A program made the translations under genes and the position numbers. From Pseudoalteromonas luteoviolacea (lineage in GTDB: Bacteria > Pseudomonadota > Gammaproteobacteria > Enterobacterales > Alteromonadaceae), in assembly GCF_018100925.1 (NCBI RefSeq), contig NZ_JAGJEH010000010.1:1-64000 (forward strand): a stretch of 64,000 nt of DNA, in the 5' to 3' direction. Within the stretch, counting starts at the first letter, position 1; every line of letters begins with the position of its first letter. Shown one piece after another: positions 15,884-24,552 of this stretch. The notes under the pieces are model-generated. The model had not been told where the DNA came from and searched no databases. It saw only the letters and a program-made list of their open reading frames with translations.

Positions 15884-16309
15884 ATGCAGTTGAGTTGTTA
15901 TCGTTTGCCTGAAATCCAAACACCATTGGTTAATAAGTTTTATCAGGCTAACAGAGTACGAGGAAGGGCAACCAAACAAGATACGGTATGGGTTACTAAA
16001 TCATCAGAGTTGATTGCAGCTTGTAGAATTCAAAATGTTGAACAATATGCTTTTTTGTCAACCGTTTTTGTTGCTACAGCATATCGAGGACAAGGGGTTG
16101 CGAAGCGGTTGCTGCTCTGTGCCATTGAGTCGCAAGAATGTGTTTACACATTTGCTTATCGCACTATTGCACCTTTGTACTCACAACTCAATTTTGTTGA
16201 AATTGATCAACTGACTTTACCTACAGTCTTGCGGGAAAAGTTTGTGAATTACACGAATCAAGGCAGAGAAATTATCGCAATGTGTTTTCAAAGGACTGTT
16301 CACACATGA
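15884..16309 (+). CDS. GNAT-family acetyltransferase
   Basis: 141 residues. The acetyl-CoA loop is visible as VFVATAYRGQGVAKRLL (R/QxxGxG/A type) around residues 62-78, preceded by a beta strand. The end of the domain is CVYTFAYRTIAPLYSQLNFVEI. The substrate is unknown. It is tightly packed between DUF3283 (2-bp gap) and the sensor gene (ATGA overlap), so it is co-translated with them. Confidence 0.82.
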   Translation: MQLSCYRLPEIQTPLVNKFYQANRVRGRATKQDTVWVTKSSELIAACRIQNVEQYAFLSTVFVATAYRGQGVAKRLLLCAIESQECVYTFAYRTIAPLYSQLNFVEIDQLTLPTVLREKFVNYTNQGREIIAMCFQRTVHT

Positions 16310-19300
16310 AGTATATCGTCACTTTTTTGATATTCATTTTTAGCGCGGTATGCAACGCGCAAGTATCTCGTATCTCCCCGGCTGAAGGTTTGTCACAAAG
16401 CTATGTTAATACGCTGCTCTTTGATAAAAAAGGCTATTTATGGCTATCTACTGAAGGGGGCTTGAATCGCTATGATGGTTATCAGGTGCTTGAGGTCATG
16501 GGCCCAAATAAAGCCCTTGATAAAATGCAAATTGACCGGATTTATCAAGACCCAACAGGAAAAATATGGATAGCCTCGGGCCGAGCTGGATTGTTTAGCT
16601 ATCACCCGGAAAAAGACCATTATAGACAGTATATAAAAGCGCCTGCGTCCGAACTTGACTACATCCAAAATAGTGTTTTTCAAATGCTTGAGAAAGGCCC
16701 CAATGAATTATGGCTAGGGCGCACTAAGAATGTATCAGTATTGAACAAAGAAACGGGAGAGATCACCGAAGTTATTCCTATTCCAGGTATGACAGAGCGT
16801 AGTCTTGTGCGCGGGTTGTTGCAGTTTGAAGATATTTTGTATATTGCAACGACCGAGCGATTATTTGCCTACCATATTCCAAGTGCTAGGCTTAAGCCGT
16901 TAACACATATCGATGACCCAGAGCACCCATTTCAGCTCAACACCAAATCACTGTTATTACTTGATGACTCAACCTTGCTTGTCGGCGCTGTTCTTGGTTT
17001 ATACGAACTGGATATCGGTGAACTACAAAGAGACTTTGAGGCAACCCCAGCATATAAAACTGTGCTAGAAGAATTTAATATTTGGCACATGTTAAAGCAG
17101 CAAGCATACCTATTGCTTGGTACAGACAAAGGGTTAATGCGCTTTGACCCACAAACAGGCCTTATTGAACCGGATAAACGCCTGACACAAAGTCGATTTT
17201 CGATTTCAGATAGCAGCATTATTCATTTAAATGAAGATCAAAACGGTGGAATTTGGGCCGCTACGCGTACTGACGGCGCATTTTATATACCACCAGATAA
17301 TCATATTTTTGATAACGTACAAAATGATTCGATTTATGGCGAGCTTTCTCATGGTGCTGTGTGGGGAATAGTTGAGTTTCAAGGATATATTTGGGCTGCG
17401 ACAAGAGATGGTTTAACGCGATATGACCCACAAACACGTGAAGCAACGCCACTCCTTCAAGGTTATATGGGCGAGAGCTTTTTACCCGAATTCTCTATAT
17501 TTGAACTATTCCCATACCAAGATAAATTGTGGCTTATCAGTAATCGTGGCCTGTTTGTTTTTGATCCCAAAACAGAGATTGTTGCTCGTCCTAGTGCACA
17601 AAACCCAGAGTCAACGGAAGTCTTGGCAGGGTTTGTTAAAGGTGCTGTGTTAGTTGAGCCCGGGTTACTTTATTTTGTAGACGGAAACTCAGGCTTTTAC
17701 TTGTTCAATATGAACAACGGTATTTTGGAGCCTTTGGGGTCAAGCTTTGCTCAGTTTGATCCTTTCTTAAGCTATGGTTTTTTCGAACCCCTTTCAAGCC
17801 ATCCATCTGAGCCCGTCTTTTATAGTGAGGGCCGCTTATTTAGGTACAATCATACACGGCAAAAGCTGACTCAGATTTATCAAGTACCAAAAGCGCATAA
17901 ACAGTCGGCTGTAGACTTGCTCAGTTATACCATCGATAAAAATAATGTGCTTTGGCTATCGTTTGCTACGCATGGGTTGGTTCGATTGACTGCTGATGGG
18001 TATAAACCACTGCCACTGCCTGCTGATTCACTTTCGGTAACCAATTTCATCCTATATGAAATGCAGCAGGATAAAGCCGGTATGATCTGGATGTCTTCTC
18101 ATCAAGGGATATGGCGTTTAGACCCCGATAATTTTCACCTTCAAGGGTTTACCATAAATGATGGTTTGATGAGCAATGAATTTAATAGTGGCTCATCGGC
18201 AAAATTGGCGAATGGTCATATTGCATATGGCTCCTTGCAAGGGATCACGATATTCGACCCTGAAGTTAATCGTCCTAATCGGCCTCTTTTGACACGTGTA
18301 AATATTACCAATGTCGATTTAATGTCCCGAGATCTCAAGCCCGCAGGATTAAAGTCGTTTTCTTCTATTGATTTGAATCACGATGATATTGGGTTGGAGG
18401 TGTCATTTTCAGCAATGGCTTTTACAGCGCAAGAACGCATTGTTTATGAATACCAACTTTCAGGCGAACAAAGAATCTTAAGTCGCAATAGTAATCGTGT
18501 TGTATTCCCAAAGCTAAACCCCGGCTCATACCGTCTCAAAGTATGGGCTAAAGATCCCCTAACAGGTGATTATACTCAGCCAGCGGAGCTTAATATTCGC
18601 GTTAAATATCCAATTTGGCGCTCACCCGTGGCGCTTGCCTGTTATCTAATATTAGCCAGTGGCCTATTTGCTCTTTGGGTGCATAGGAAAAATAGAGTCG
18701 CGCAACTATTAATGGAAGCCCATAAAGAGACCAGAAATAGTGAAACACGTCTTAAAATGGCGTTGGAAGGCAGTAACTCAGGTGTGTGGGATTGGCAATC
18801 TGGGTCAAATTTGGTCTACCAGCCAAGGTTAGTAAATGAACTTGGATACAAAAATGACTACATTAATCTAGATGACTATTTGGAGCTTATTCACCCACAA
18901 GATCGCGCGCTTTTTCGAATCGAGTGGCTAGAATTTGTCTCGACCGCAAAGGGGTATATTGATTGCACATACCGCCTAAGAAATCGCGTAGGACAATGGC
19001 GCTGGTACAAAGACTACGGCAAAGTTATGGCGTGGCGAGAGGCGGTACCTATGCGTGTAGCTGGTACATACACAAACTTAACTCGTGAACGTGTATTTGA
19101 AGAGCGAGCAGCACTCTTTGGCGAGGCTTTTGAGCAAACCCGTGACTGGGTTATGATTTTCGATAAGCGTTTTCGTATATTGGCATGTAACAAAGCGCTT
19201 CAGGATGCGTTCTCCGTTGAAGCCAACCCATTATCCAGTACCAGTGTGAGTCTAGGCTTAGAGCGTCATGTTAGGATGCATTATCTGCGCACCATGAGTA

Positions 19301-20760
19301 AGTTGTCTGAAGAGGAATATCATAGCGCTGAAGAGGTTTTGCGTTTGCCGAGCGGTGAGGTTAGGCATGTGCTGGTAAAGATCACCTCAACATTGGGGCA
19401 AAACTATATTATTGTCCTCACCGACATCAGCAAGCAAAAACGCACAGAGAAAGAGCTTTACCAATTAGCCAATTACGATGCACTGACTAAACTGCCCAAC
19501 AAAGTGTTGTTTATGGACAGAGTGCAACATGGGATAGAGCAAATTGGAGGAACGGAACACTCATTAGCAATATTGGCAATAAAATTTGGTAAGTTGCAAC
19601 GTTTGGCTGATACATTTGGTGAGGATTTTGTATTAGCTATTATTCAACAGGCCGCGACAACACTGCAATGTTGCTTTAGAGAAGTTGATAGTTTAGCAAT
19701 TGGCCAAGAAAAAGACTTTTATATCTTGATGGAACACTTGGACTCAGTTGATGCTGTGACTCAGTACGTACATTGCTTGATGGCTCGGTTTGAAGAGGGA
19801 ATACGAGTGCATGAACAGCAAGTAGAGATAGATGTATTTGTCGGAATTGCATTATTTCCCAATGACGCATCAGATGCTTTTGAGCTCAATCAGGCAGCAG
19901 AAATTGCGTTAAGCCATGCTAAAAAGAGTCCGAATAGTCACTTTCAATATTATCACCAAGATATCAATCAACAAGCAAAGCGGCATATTGAAATCGAACG
20001 ACGTTTAAACGCAATCCATAAAGATGAATTGCTGTGCAATTATTATCAGCCGATACTCAATGCGACTCGAGGTCATATCGAAGGTTTTGAAGTGTTGTTG
20101 CACTGGCCTGACGATAACAGAGTGAGTGCACAAGAATTCTCGGCAGCTGCTGAGAAAACAGGATTGGGTATAGATTTGATATTGCAGACGATAGAACGCG
20201 CTTTGATAGAACTAAAAGTGTGGCATTTAACTTGGCCAGATCTTTACATATCAGTCAACTTATCGGCGCAGGCTTTGCATTATGAAGGTTTGGTTCACCA
20301 TGTGCAGCATGCGCTTGAGAAAACCAATTTGCCTGCGAGTTGTTTGGTGTTCGAAATCTCCGAATCGGTGATGATGGAAAATGTCGCCGACTCCATAGAG
20401 CGTATGCACTTGCTCAAAACACTTGGCTGCCGTTTATACATGGACGATTTTGGCACAGGGTACTCATCTTTGATGTATCTTACCCAATTTCCGGTAAGTA
20501 CCTTGAAGATTGATGGTGGATTTATCGTCGATATTGGTAAAAACAAGGACCACGAAAGCATTATTCACTCCACTTTGTCTCTTGCGCACAGCTTGGGTAA
20601 ATACTGTGTTGCGCAAGATGTAGAAAACATAGAGCAATTAAAGTTTCTGCGCATGCTAGGCTGCGAACGTTTTCAAGGGTTTTTATTTAGCCCACCTTTA
20701 CCTGGCGATATGATCGCGCATTTGATGGAGAATACTTGGCAAGAAATGTTTGATAGCTAG
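16306..20760 (+). CDS. propeller sensor with PAS, degenerate GGDEF and EAL domains
   Basis: A 1484-residue membrane sensor. Order: signal peptide (1-20), periplasmic two-component-type beta-propeller repeats (about 25-660, e.g. GYLWLSTEGGLNRYDG), Y_Y_Y domain, transmembrane helix about 772-792, PAS (about 814-930), a second PAS-like domain, GGDEF (from about 1052), EAL (about 1243-1475). The GGDEF signature has become GQEKDF, so the cyclase is probably dead. The EAL motif reads EVL, but ISVNLSA, the Glu in EISES, DDFGTGYSS and LKIDGG are kept, while AEGVE reads AQDVE. Phosphodiesterase activity is therefore possible but doubtful. The start at 16306 overlaps the GNAT stop as ATGA. The 3' end overlaps the convergent channel gene by 4 bp. 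Confidence 0.92.
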   Translation: MKYIVTFLIFIFSAVCNAQVSRISPAEGLSQSYVNTLLFDKKGYLWLSTEGGLNRYDGYQVLEVMGPNKALDKMQIDRIYQDPTGKIWIASGRAGLFSYHPEKDHYRQYIKAPASELDYIQNSVFQMLEKGPNELWLGRTKNVSVLNKETGEITEVIPIPGMTERSLVRGLLQFEDILYIATTERLFAYHIPSARLKPLTHIDDPEHPFQLNTKSLLLLDDSTLLVGAVLGLYELDIGELQRDFEATPAYKTVLEEFNIWHMLKQQAYLLLGTDKGLMRFDPQTGLIEPDKRLTQSRFSISDSSIIHLNEDQNGGIWAATRTDGAFYIPPDNHIFDNVQNDSIYGELSHGAVWGIVEFQGYIWAATRDGLTRYDPQTREATPLLQGYMGESFLPEFSIFELFPYQDKLWLISNRGLFVFDPKTEIVARPSAQNPESTEVLAGFVKGAVLVEPGLLYFVDGNSGFYLFNMNNGILEPLGSSFAQFDPFLSYGFFEPLSSHPSEPVFYSEGRLFRYNHTRQKLTQIYQVPKAHKQSAVDLLSYTIDKNNVLWLSFATHGLVRLTADGYKPLPLPADSLSVTNFILYEMQQDKAGMIWMSSHQGIWRLDPDNFHLQGFTINDGLMSNEFNSGSSAKLANGHIAYGSLQGITIFDPEVNRPNRPLLTRVNITNVDLMSRDLKPAGLKSFSSIDLNHDDIGLEVSFSAMAFTAQERIVYEYQLSGEQRILSRNSNRVVFPKLNPGSYRLKVWAKDPLTGDYTQPAELNIRVKYPIWRSPVALACYLILASGLFALWVHRKNRVAQLLMEAHKETRNSETRLKMALEGSNSGVWDWQSGSNLVYQPRLVNELGYKNDYINLDDYLELIHPQDRALFRIEWLEFVSTAKGYIDCTYRLRNRVGQWRWYKDYGKVMAWREAVPMRVAGTYTNLTRERVFEERAALFGEAFEQTRDWVMIFDKRFRILACNKALQDAFSVEANPLSSTSVSLGLERHVRMHYLRTMSKLSEEEYHSAEEVLRLPSGEVRHVLVKITSTLGQNYIIVLTDISKQKRTEKELYQLANYDALTKLPNKVLFMDRVQHGIEQIGGTEHSLAILAIKFGKLQRLADTFGEDFVLAIIQQAATTLQCCFREVDSLAIGQEKDFYILMEHLDSVDAVTQYVHCLMARFEEGIRVHEQQVEIDVFVGIALFPNDASDAFELNQAAEIALSHAKKSPNSHFQYYHQDINQQAKRHIEIERRLNAIHKDELLCNYYQPILNATRGHIEGFEVLLHWPDDNRVSAQEFSAAAEKTGLGIDLILQTIERALIELKVWHLTWPDLYISVNLSAQALHYEGLVHHVQHALEKTNLPASCLVFEISESVMMENVADSIERMHLLKTLGCRLYMDDFGTGYSSLMYLTQFPVSTLKIDGGFIVDIGKNKDHESIIHSTLSLAHSLGKYCVAQDVENIEQLKFLRMLGCERFQGFLFSPPLPGDMIAHLMENTWQEMFDS

Positions 20761-21704
20761 AGCTTTTCTCCACAATGTCTGCAATAAAGGCTGTGGGAGC
20801 GTTCAGAGGTCATCAATTTAATCGCTTGGTGAGCCTCTGTTGCGCTGAGGCCCAATTCCACTCTTAGGGCTTCGAGGTGCTCAGCTTCTGTATCATCGAG
20901 CTTTCCGTCGACCAAGGCGTGTAATACGGCTTCATGAAATGCGTCGCGGCGCTTGCGTAGCTGGTCTGCAAAACTAGATGCGAGCAGCCCGGTTGGGATC
21001 GCAACCATGCCCATACTGAGCAAGGTTATCACTCCGCCAAAAAATCGTCCAAGTGGCGTAATGGGCACGACATCCCCATAACCAACGGTGGTCAACGTTG
21101 CCATAGCCCACCACATGGCAGCAGGAATTGATCCAAATTTGTCAGGTTGGACATCATGCTCGATTAAGTAAATACCGCACGACGCGACGATTAACACCAA
21201 AGACATAATAAAAAATGCTGCCATGAGTGAGCTGGCTTCTTCCTTAAATGCAGCTAAAAGTAATTGCATGGCACGTGAGTAGCGGGTGAGTTTAAAAATG
21301 CGCATCAATCGTACAACACGTAAGAATCGCAAATCGAAAGTGAAAAATACCATGAGCAAAGTTGGTAAGATGGCGACTAAGTCAATGACGGCCAAAGGAG
21401 AGCGAATATAGCGCAAGCGAATTATAAAGTGGCTTTTTGTGTCATCTTTGAAGTTGAGTTTATCAACACAGCACCACAATCGAAGCAAATACTCAACACA
21501 AAAAATACCCACGGAAATGACCTCAATATAAAAAAACGTGAGGTAATACTGCGCGGCGAGTTCAGGCACTGATTCAAGAACGATAGCGACCACATTAAAA
21601 ATAATGAGTGCGATTAAAAATATATCTAAGCTGTGGGCTATTTTCCGATATTTTCCACTGCCTTCTAGTATTGCCGCCGTTTTTTGTCTCAGTGTTAAAC
21701 TCAT
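20757..21704 (-). CDS. voltage-gated-type potassium channel
   Basis: About 315 residues, six-helix ion channel. The S4-like segment is LRFLRVVRLMRIFKLTRYSR with regularly spaced Arg. The pore loop TLTTVGYGDV carries the K+ selectivity filter GYGD. The C-terminal cytoplasmic tail ends in a CRHCGEKL Cys pair. The ATG at 21704 is chosen; the in-frame TTG at 21713 is less likely. It begins 12 bp after the patZ stop on the same strand, so it is probably in one operon with it. Confidence 0.93.
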   Translation of the reverse strand: MSLTLRQKTAAILEGSGKYRKIAHSLDIFLIALIIFNVVAIVLESVPELAAQYYLTFFYIEVISVGIFCVEYLLRLWCCVDKLNFKDDTKSHFIIRLRYIRSPLAVIDLVAILPTLLMVFFTFDLRFLRVVRLMRIFKLTRYSRAMQLLLAAFKEEASSLMAAFFIMSLVLIVASCGIYLIEHDVQPDKFGSIPAAMWWAMATLTTVGYGDVVPITPLGRFFGGVITLLSMGMVAIPTGLLASSFADQLRKRRDAFHEAVLHALVDGKLDDTEAEHLEALRVELGLSATEAHQAIKLMTSERSHSLYCRHCGEKL

Positions 21705-21716
21705 GTCTTGCAATCA

Positions 21717-24395
21717 CTAACTGTTATTTTGAAGTGGTAAAGTCATAATAGCTGCACCTTCTTCAAAGTCTCTTTTTACATTGAAGCCAAGGTGTTTGGC
21801 CAAATTGATCATGCCGGTATTTTCAAATAGTGTGATCCCTTCAATATTTTCTACGCCCTTTTCTCTACAGTAATCTATCGCCGCATTCATCAACAATTTA
21901 CCTAAACCAAGGCCTTGTGAATCAGAGCGTACTATTACAGAAAATTCAGCTTGAATATTATCTGGATCCATTAAAACCCGAGAAACCCCTAAAGTACGAA
22001 AGGCGCTTTTGTAGCGTTCACTAATGATAAAGGCCATTTCACGGTCGTAGTCTATTTGCGTCATTTTCGCGAGTTGGTCGTGGGTAAATTGTGGCAATTG
22101 GCCAAAAAAACGATTATACCTGTCCTCTTTAGTGAGCGATTGGTCAAACTCTTGGTGATTGCGCTCATCCTCTGGTTTAATTGGTCTAAGAATCACTTCT
22201 TGGCCATTTTTTAGTGTTAAAACTCGTTCTAGTTCTTTGGGATATGGCTTAATTGCTAAACGCTTACGGTGTGCTTTGGGCTGGTATGGCGAGAGCCCTA
22301 TCTGGGCATCCAGCACTAGAAATTGACCTGAGCTTGCTAAAATAGGGTTGAGCTCTAGGCTTTGAATATCAGGTTGTTCAACAATCATTTGTGACACCCT
22401 AGTGAGAAGGGCACATAAGCGATACTTGTCGACTTTGTCAGGCAGTGTGCGCTCTTTTAACACACCTTTGTCATGGGCAGCTGCGATTAAATATTTTGCT
22501 AGATTCATGTTTAAGGGCGGGAGCGCTACGGCAGCTTGAGAGAAGTTTAACCCTGTTCCCGCTTCGCCTAGTAAGATAACTGGCCCTACATCAGGTTCGG
22601 TTTTTATTGCAATACGCAGTTCTTGAGTGCCAGCTCTGGATGCCATTTTTTGTAGAGAAAACCCTTCAATCTCAGCGTCTGGGTAGGTTTTTTTGATCCG
22701 CAGTAGCATTGAAAATGCGGTTTGCTCGACTTCATTACCATCATTCAAATTGAGCACGACGCCGCCCACTTCAGATTTAGAAGGGATCGCAGCGCTGATC
22801 AACTTCAATGCAACGGGGAACCCTATCTCTTCAGCTTGCTCTTTTGCTTCGCTGGGCGTAAGTGCAACTTCGGTATGAATACAATCTATGCCATAGCAAG
22901 AGAGGATCTGGCTAGCCGAGTGGGTGGATAGATATTGATGGTTGGTGCGCAAATAGCCATTAATTTGCTGTTTGGCCTCTTTGCTATTGATGAGTTCATC
23001 TTGGATGATAGATTCTGGCGTCTGGGTCAAGTGCTTTTGGTTTCTGCGATACGTAATTAGATGCATAAATGCACTGACAGCGCCTTCAGGGGTGCGATAG
23101 GTTGGTATGTTACTCAGCACACAAATATCTCTTGCTGAACGGGCGGCTTCTTCGCCCATAAAATTCGTCATAACAAAGGGCCTTGCCATTTTGGGAATTT
23201 TTTCAAGTGTTTGAGCAATGATTTTGGCATAGGCCGAGCTTGGCGCAAGTGCAGACGGTGTATGAATAATCAACAAGTTTTTCACCTCATCAGCCTTTAA
23301 AAGTACTTCTAATGCACGTTGATACCGTTTAGGTGACGAGTCGCCAAAAATGTCGACAGGATTATCCGTTTGCGAGGATTGAGGCACGATCTCATTAAGA
23401 GCACTGACGGTTTTTTCACTGAGTTTAGTAAGCTTTCCTGAGCGCATTAACAGGGTATCAACGGCCATGATCCCCGGTCCACCGCCATTTGTTAATATAG
23501 TCAGTTGTTCCACTTTAAGCAGTTTTGGGTGCAATGCGAGCGTCTGAGTGGCCGCAAATAGCTCTCTTAAATCATTTACTCTTAGCATGCCCGCACGTTG
23601 AAACATTGCATCGTACACCGCATCGTCAGAAGTTTTCCCGCCAGTATGGTGGTAGGCGGCGCGTGCGCCGGCGATTGTGCGGCCAGTTTTGATGGCGATG
23701 ACGGGTTTGTTAAAAGCGGCTGCTCGCGCGGCGGATATAAACCTGCGCACGTCTTTGATATTGTCTATGTACAGTAAGACCGCAGATGTTTTGCTGTCTC
23801 TTGCCAAGTAATCGAGCAGCTCATCGAAATCGATATCTAGACAGTCGCCTACAGAAATAAAGTGAGAAAAGCCAATGTGTTTAGTTTGCGCCCAATCTAA
23901 AATCGTTGAGCACACAGCAGCTGATTGAGATACAAAAGCGAGCTTTCCAGGTGTGGCGACCGTATGCGAAAAGCTTGCATTGAGTCCGATGTGCGGCAGG
24001 ATCAACCCTAGGCTGTTACTTCCCAAAAGAGTCACCTCAGATTGCTGTGCAGTACTGTGCAAAGTGTGCTTTTCAGTGTTACTTAAACCGGCAGCAACGA
24101 TAATAGCATGTTTACAGCCTCTTGAACCAAGCGCTTGAATTAGTTGGCATAAAGTGTTTTTGTTAGTACAAATAATGGCCAAGTCAGGTATGCAAGGGAG
24201 GCACTCTATATCCTGATAGGCGAGCACGCCATGTACCGCAGTGTACTTTGGTGTGACTGGCATAATAGGGCCTTTAAAGCCGCCTTGGAGTAGGTTTTTC
24301 ATTACGACATTACCAGCACGATTGGGGTTGTTGGAAGCACCAATAACAGCCACTGATTTAGGGTTAAAAAACTGGCCTATACGTCTAACACTCAT
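21717..24395 (-). CDS. patZ: protein lysine acetyltransferase (acyl-CoA synthetase-like + GNAT)
   Basis: 892 residues. Residues 1 to about 470 are the CoA-binding and ligase-like domains of ADP-forming acyl-CoA synthetases (SVAVIGASNNPNRAGNVVMK; TILTNGGGPGIMAVD). The next block is the ATP-grasp-like subdomain (GIDCIHTEVALTPSEA...PVALKL). The C-terminal 150 residues are a GNAT domain (GLGLGKLLMNAAIDYCREKG). This is the architecture of the Pat/YfiQ enzyme that acetylates acetyl-CoA synthetase and other proteins. The ATG has AAGGAG upstream. It is cotranscribed with the K+ channel downstream. Confidence 0.92.
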   Translation of the reverse strand: MSVRRIGQFFNPKSVAVIGASNNPNRAGNVVMKNLLQGGFKGPIMPVTPKYTAVHGVLAYQDIECLPCIPDLAIICTNKNTLCQLIQALGSRGCKHAIIVAAGLSNTEKHTLHSTAQQSEVTLLGSNSLGLILPHIGLNASFSHTVATPGKLAFVSQSAAVCSTILDWAQTKHIGFSHFISVGDCLDIDFDELLDYLARDSKTSAVLLYIDNIKDVRRFISAARAAAFNKPVIAIKTGRTIAGARAAYHHTGGKTSDDAVYDAMFQRAGMLRVNDLRELFAATQTLALHPKLLKVEQLTILTNGGGPGIMAVDTLLMRSGKLTKLSEKTVSALNEIVPQSSQTDNPVDIFGDSSPKRYQRALEVLLKADEVKNLLIIHTPSALAPSSAYAKIIAQTLEKIPKMARPFVMTNFMGEEAARSARDICVLSNIPTYRTPEGAVSAFMHLITYRRNQKHLTQTPESIIQDELINSKEAKQQINGYLRTNHQYLSTHSASQILSCYGIDCIHTEVALTPSEAKEQAEEIGFPVALKLISAAIPSKSEVGGVVLNLNDGNEVEQTAFSMLLRIKKTYPDAEIEGFSLQKMASRAGTQELRIAIKTEPDVGPVILLGEAGTGLNFSQAAVALPPLNMNLAKYLIAAAHDKGVLKERTLPDKVDKYRLCALLTRVSQMIVEQPDIQSLELNPILASSGQFLVLDAQIGLSPYQPKAHRKRLAIKPYPKELERVLTLKNGQEVILRPIKPEDERNHQEFDQSLTKEDRYNRFFGQLPQFTHDQLAKMTQIDYDREMAFIISERYKSAFRTLGVSRVLMDPDNIQAEFSVIVRSDSQGLGLGKLLMNAAIDYCREKGVENIEGITLFENTGMINLAKHLGFNVKRDFEEGAAIMTLPLQNNS

Positions 24396-24492
24396 GCGTA
24401 CTCCTTTGATTTACCAATACCAAATTATGTGCTGGATCATGACTGTAACATGTTTGTATGAGATTTCGAGCAGATAAGTGTTTTACTTTGAT

Positions 24493-24531
24493 CTCAAAAG
24501 CGCTTTTGCGAAAAACAAAAGCGCTTTTGAG
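24493..24531. terminator. perfect 16-bp inverted repeat, probable terminator of the MCP gene
   Basis: CTCAAAAGCGCTTTTG (24493-24508) and CAAAAGCGCTTTTGAG (24516-24531) are exact inverse complements with a 7-base loop. It lies 22 bp after the chemotaxis-receptor stop and upstream of patZ. It lacks a long T tract, so a binding site is an alternative. Confidence 0.6.
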
Positions 24532-24552
24532 GGTTAGAGGTGAGTAGCTTGA

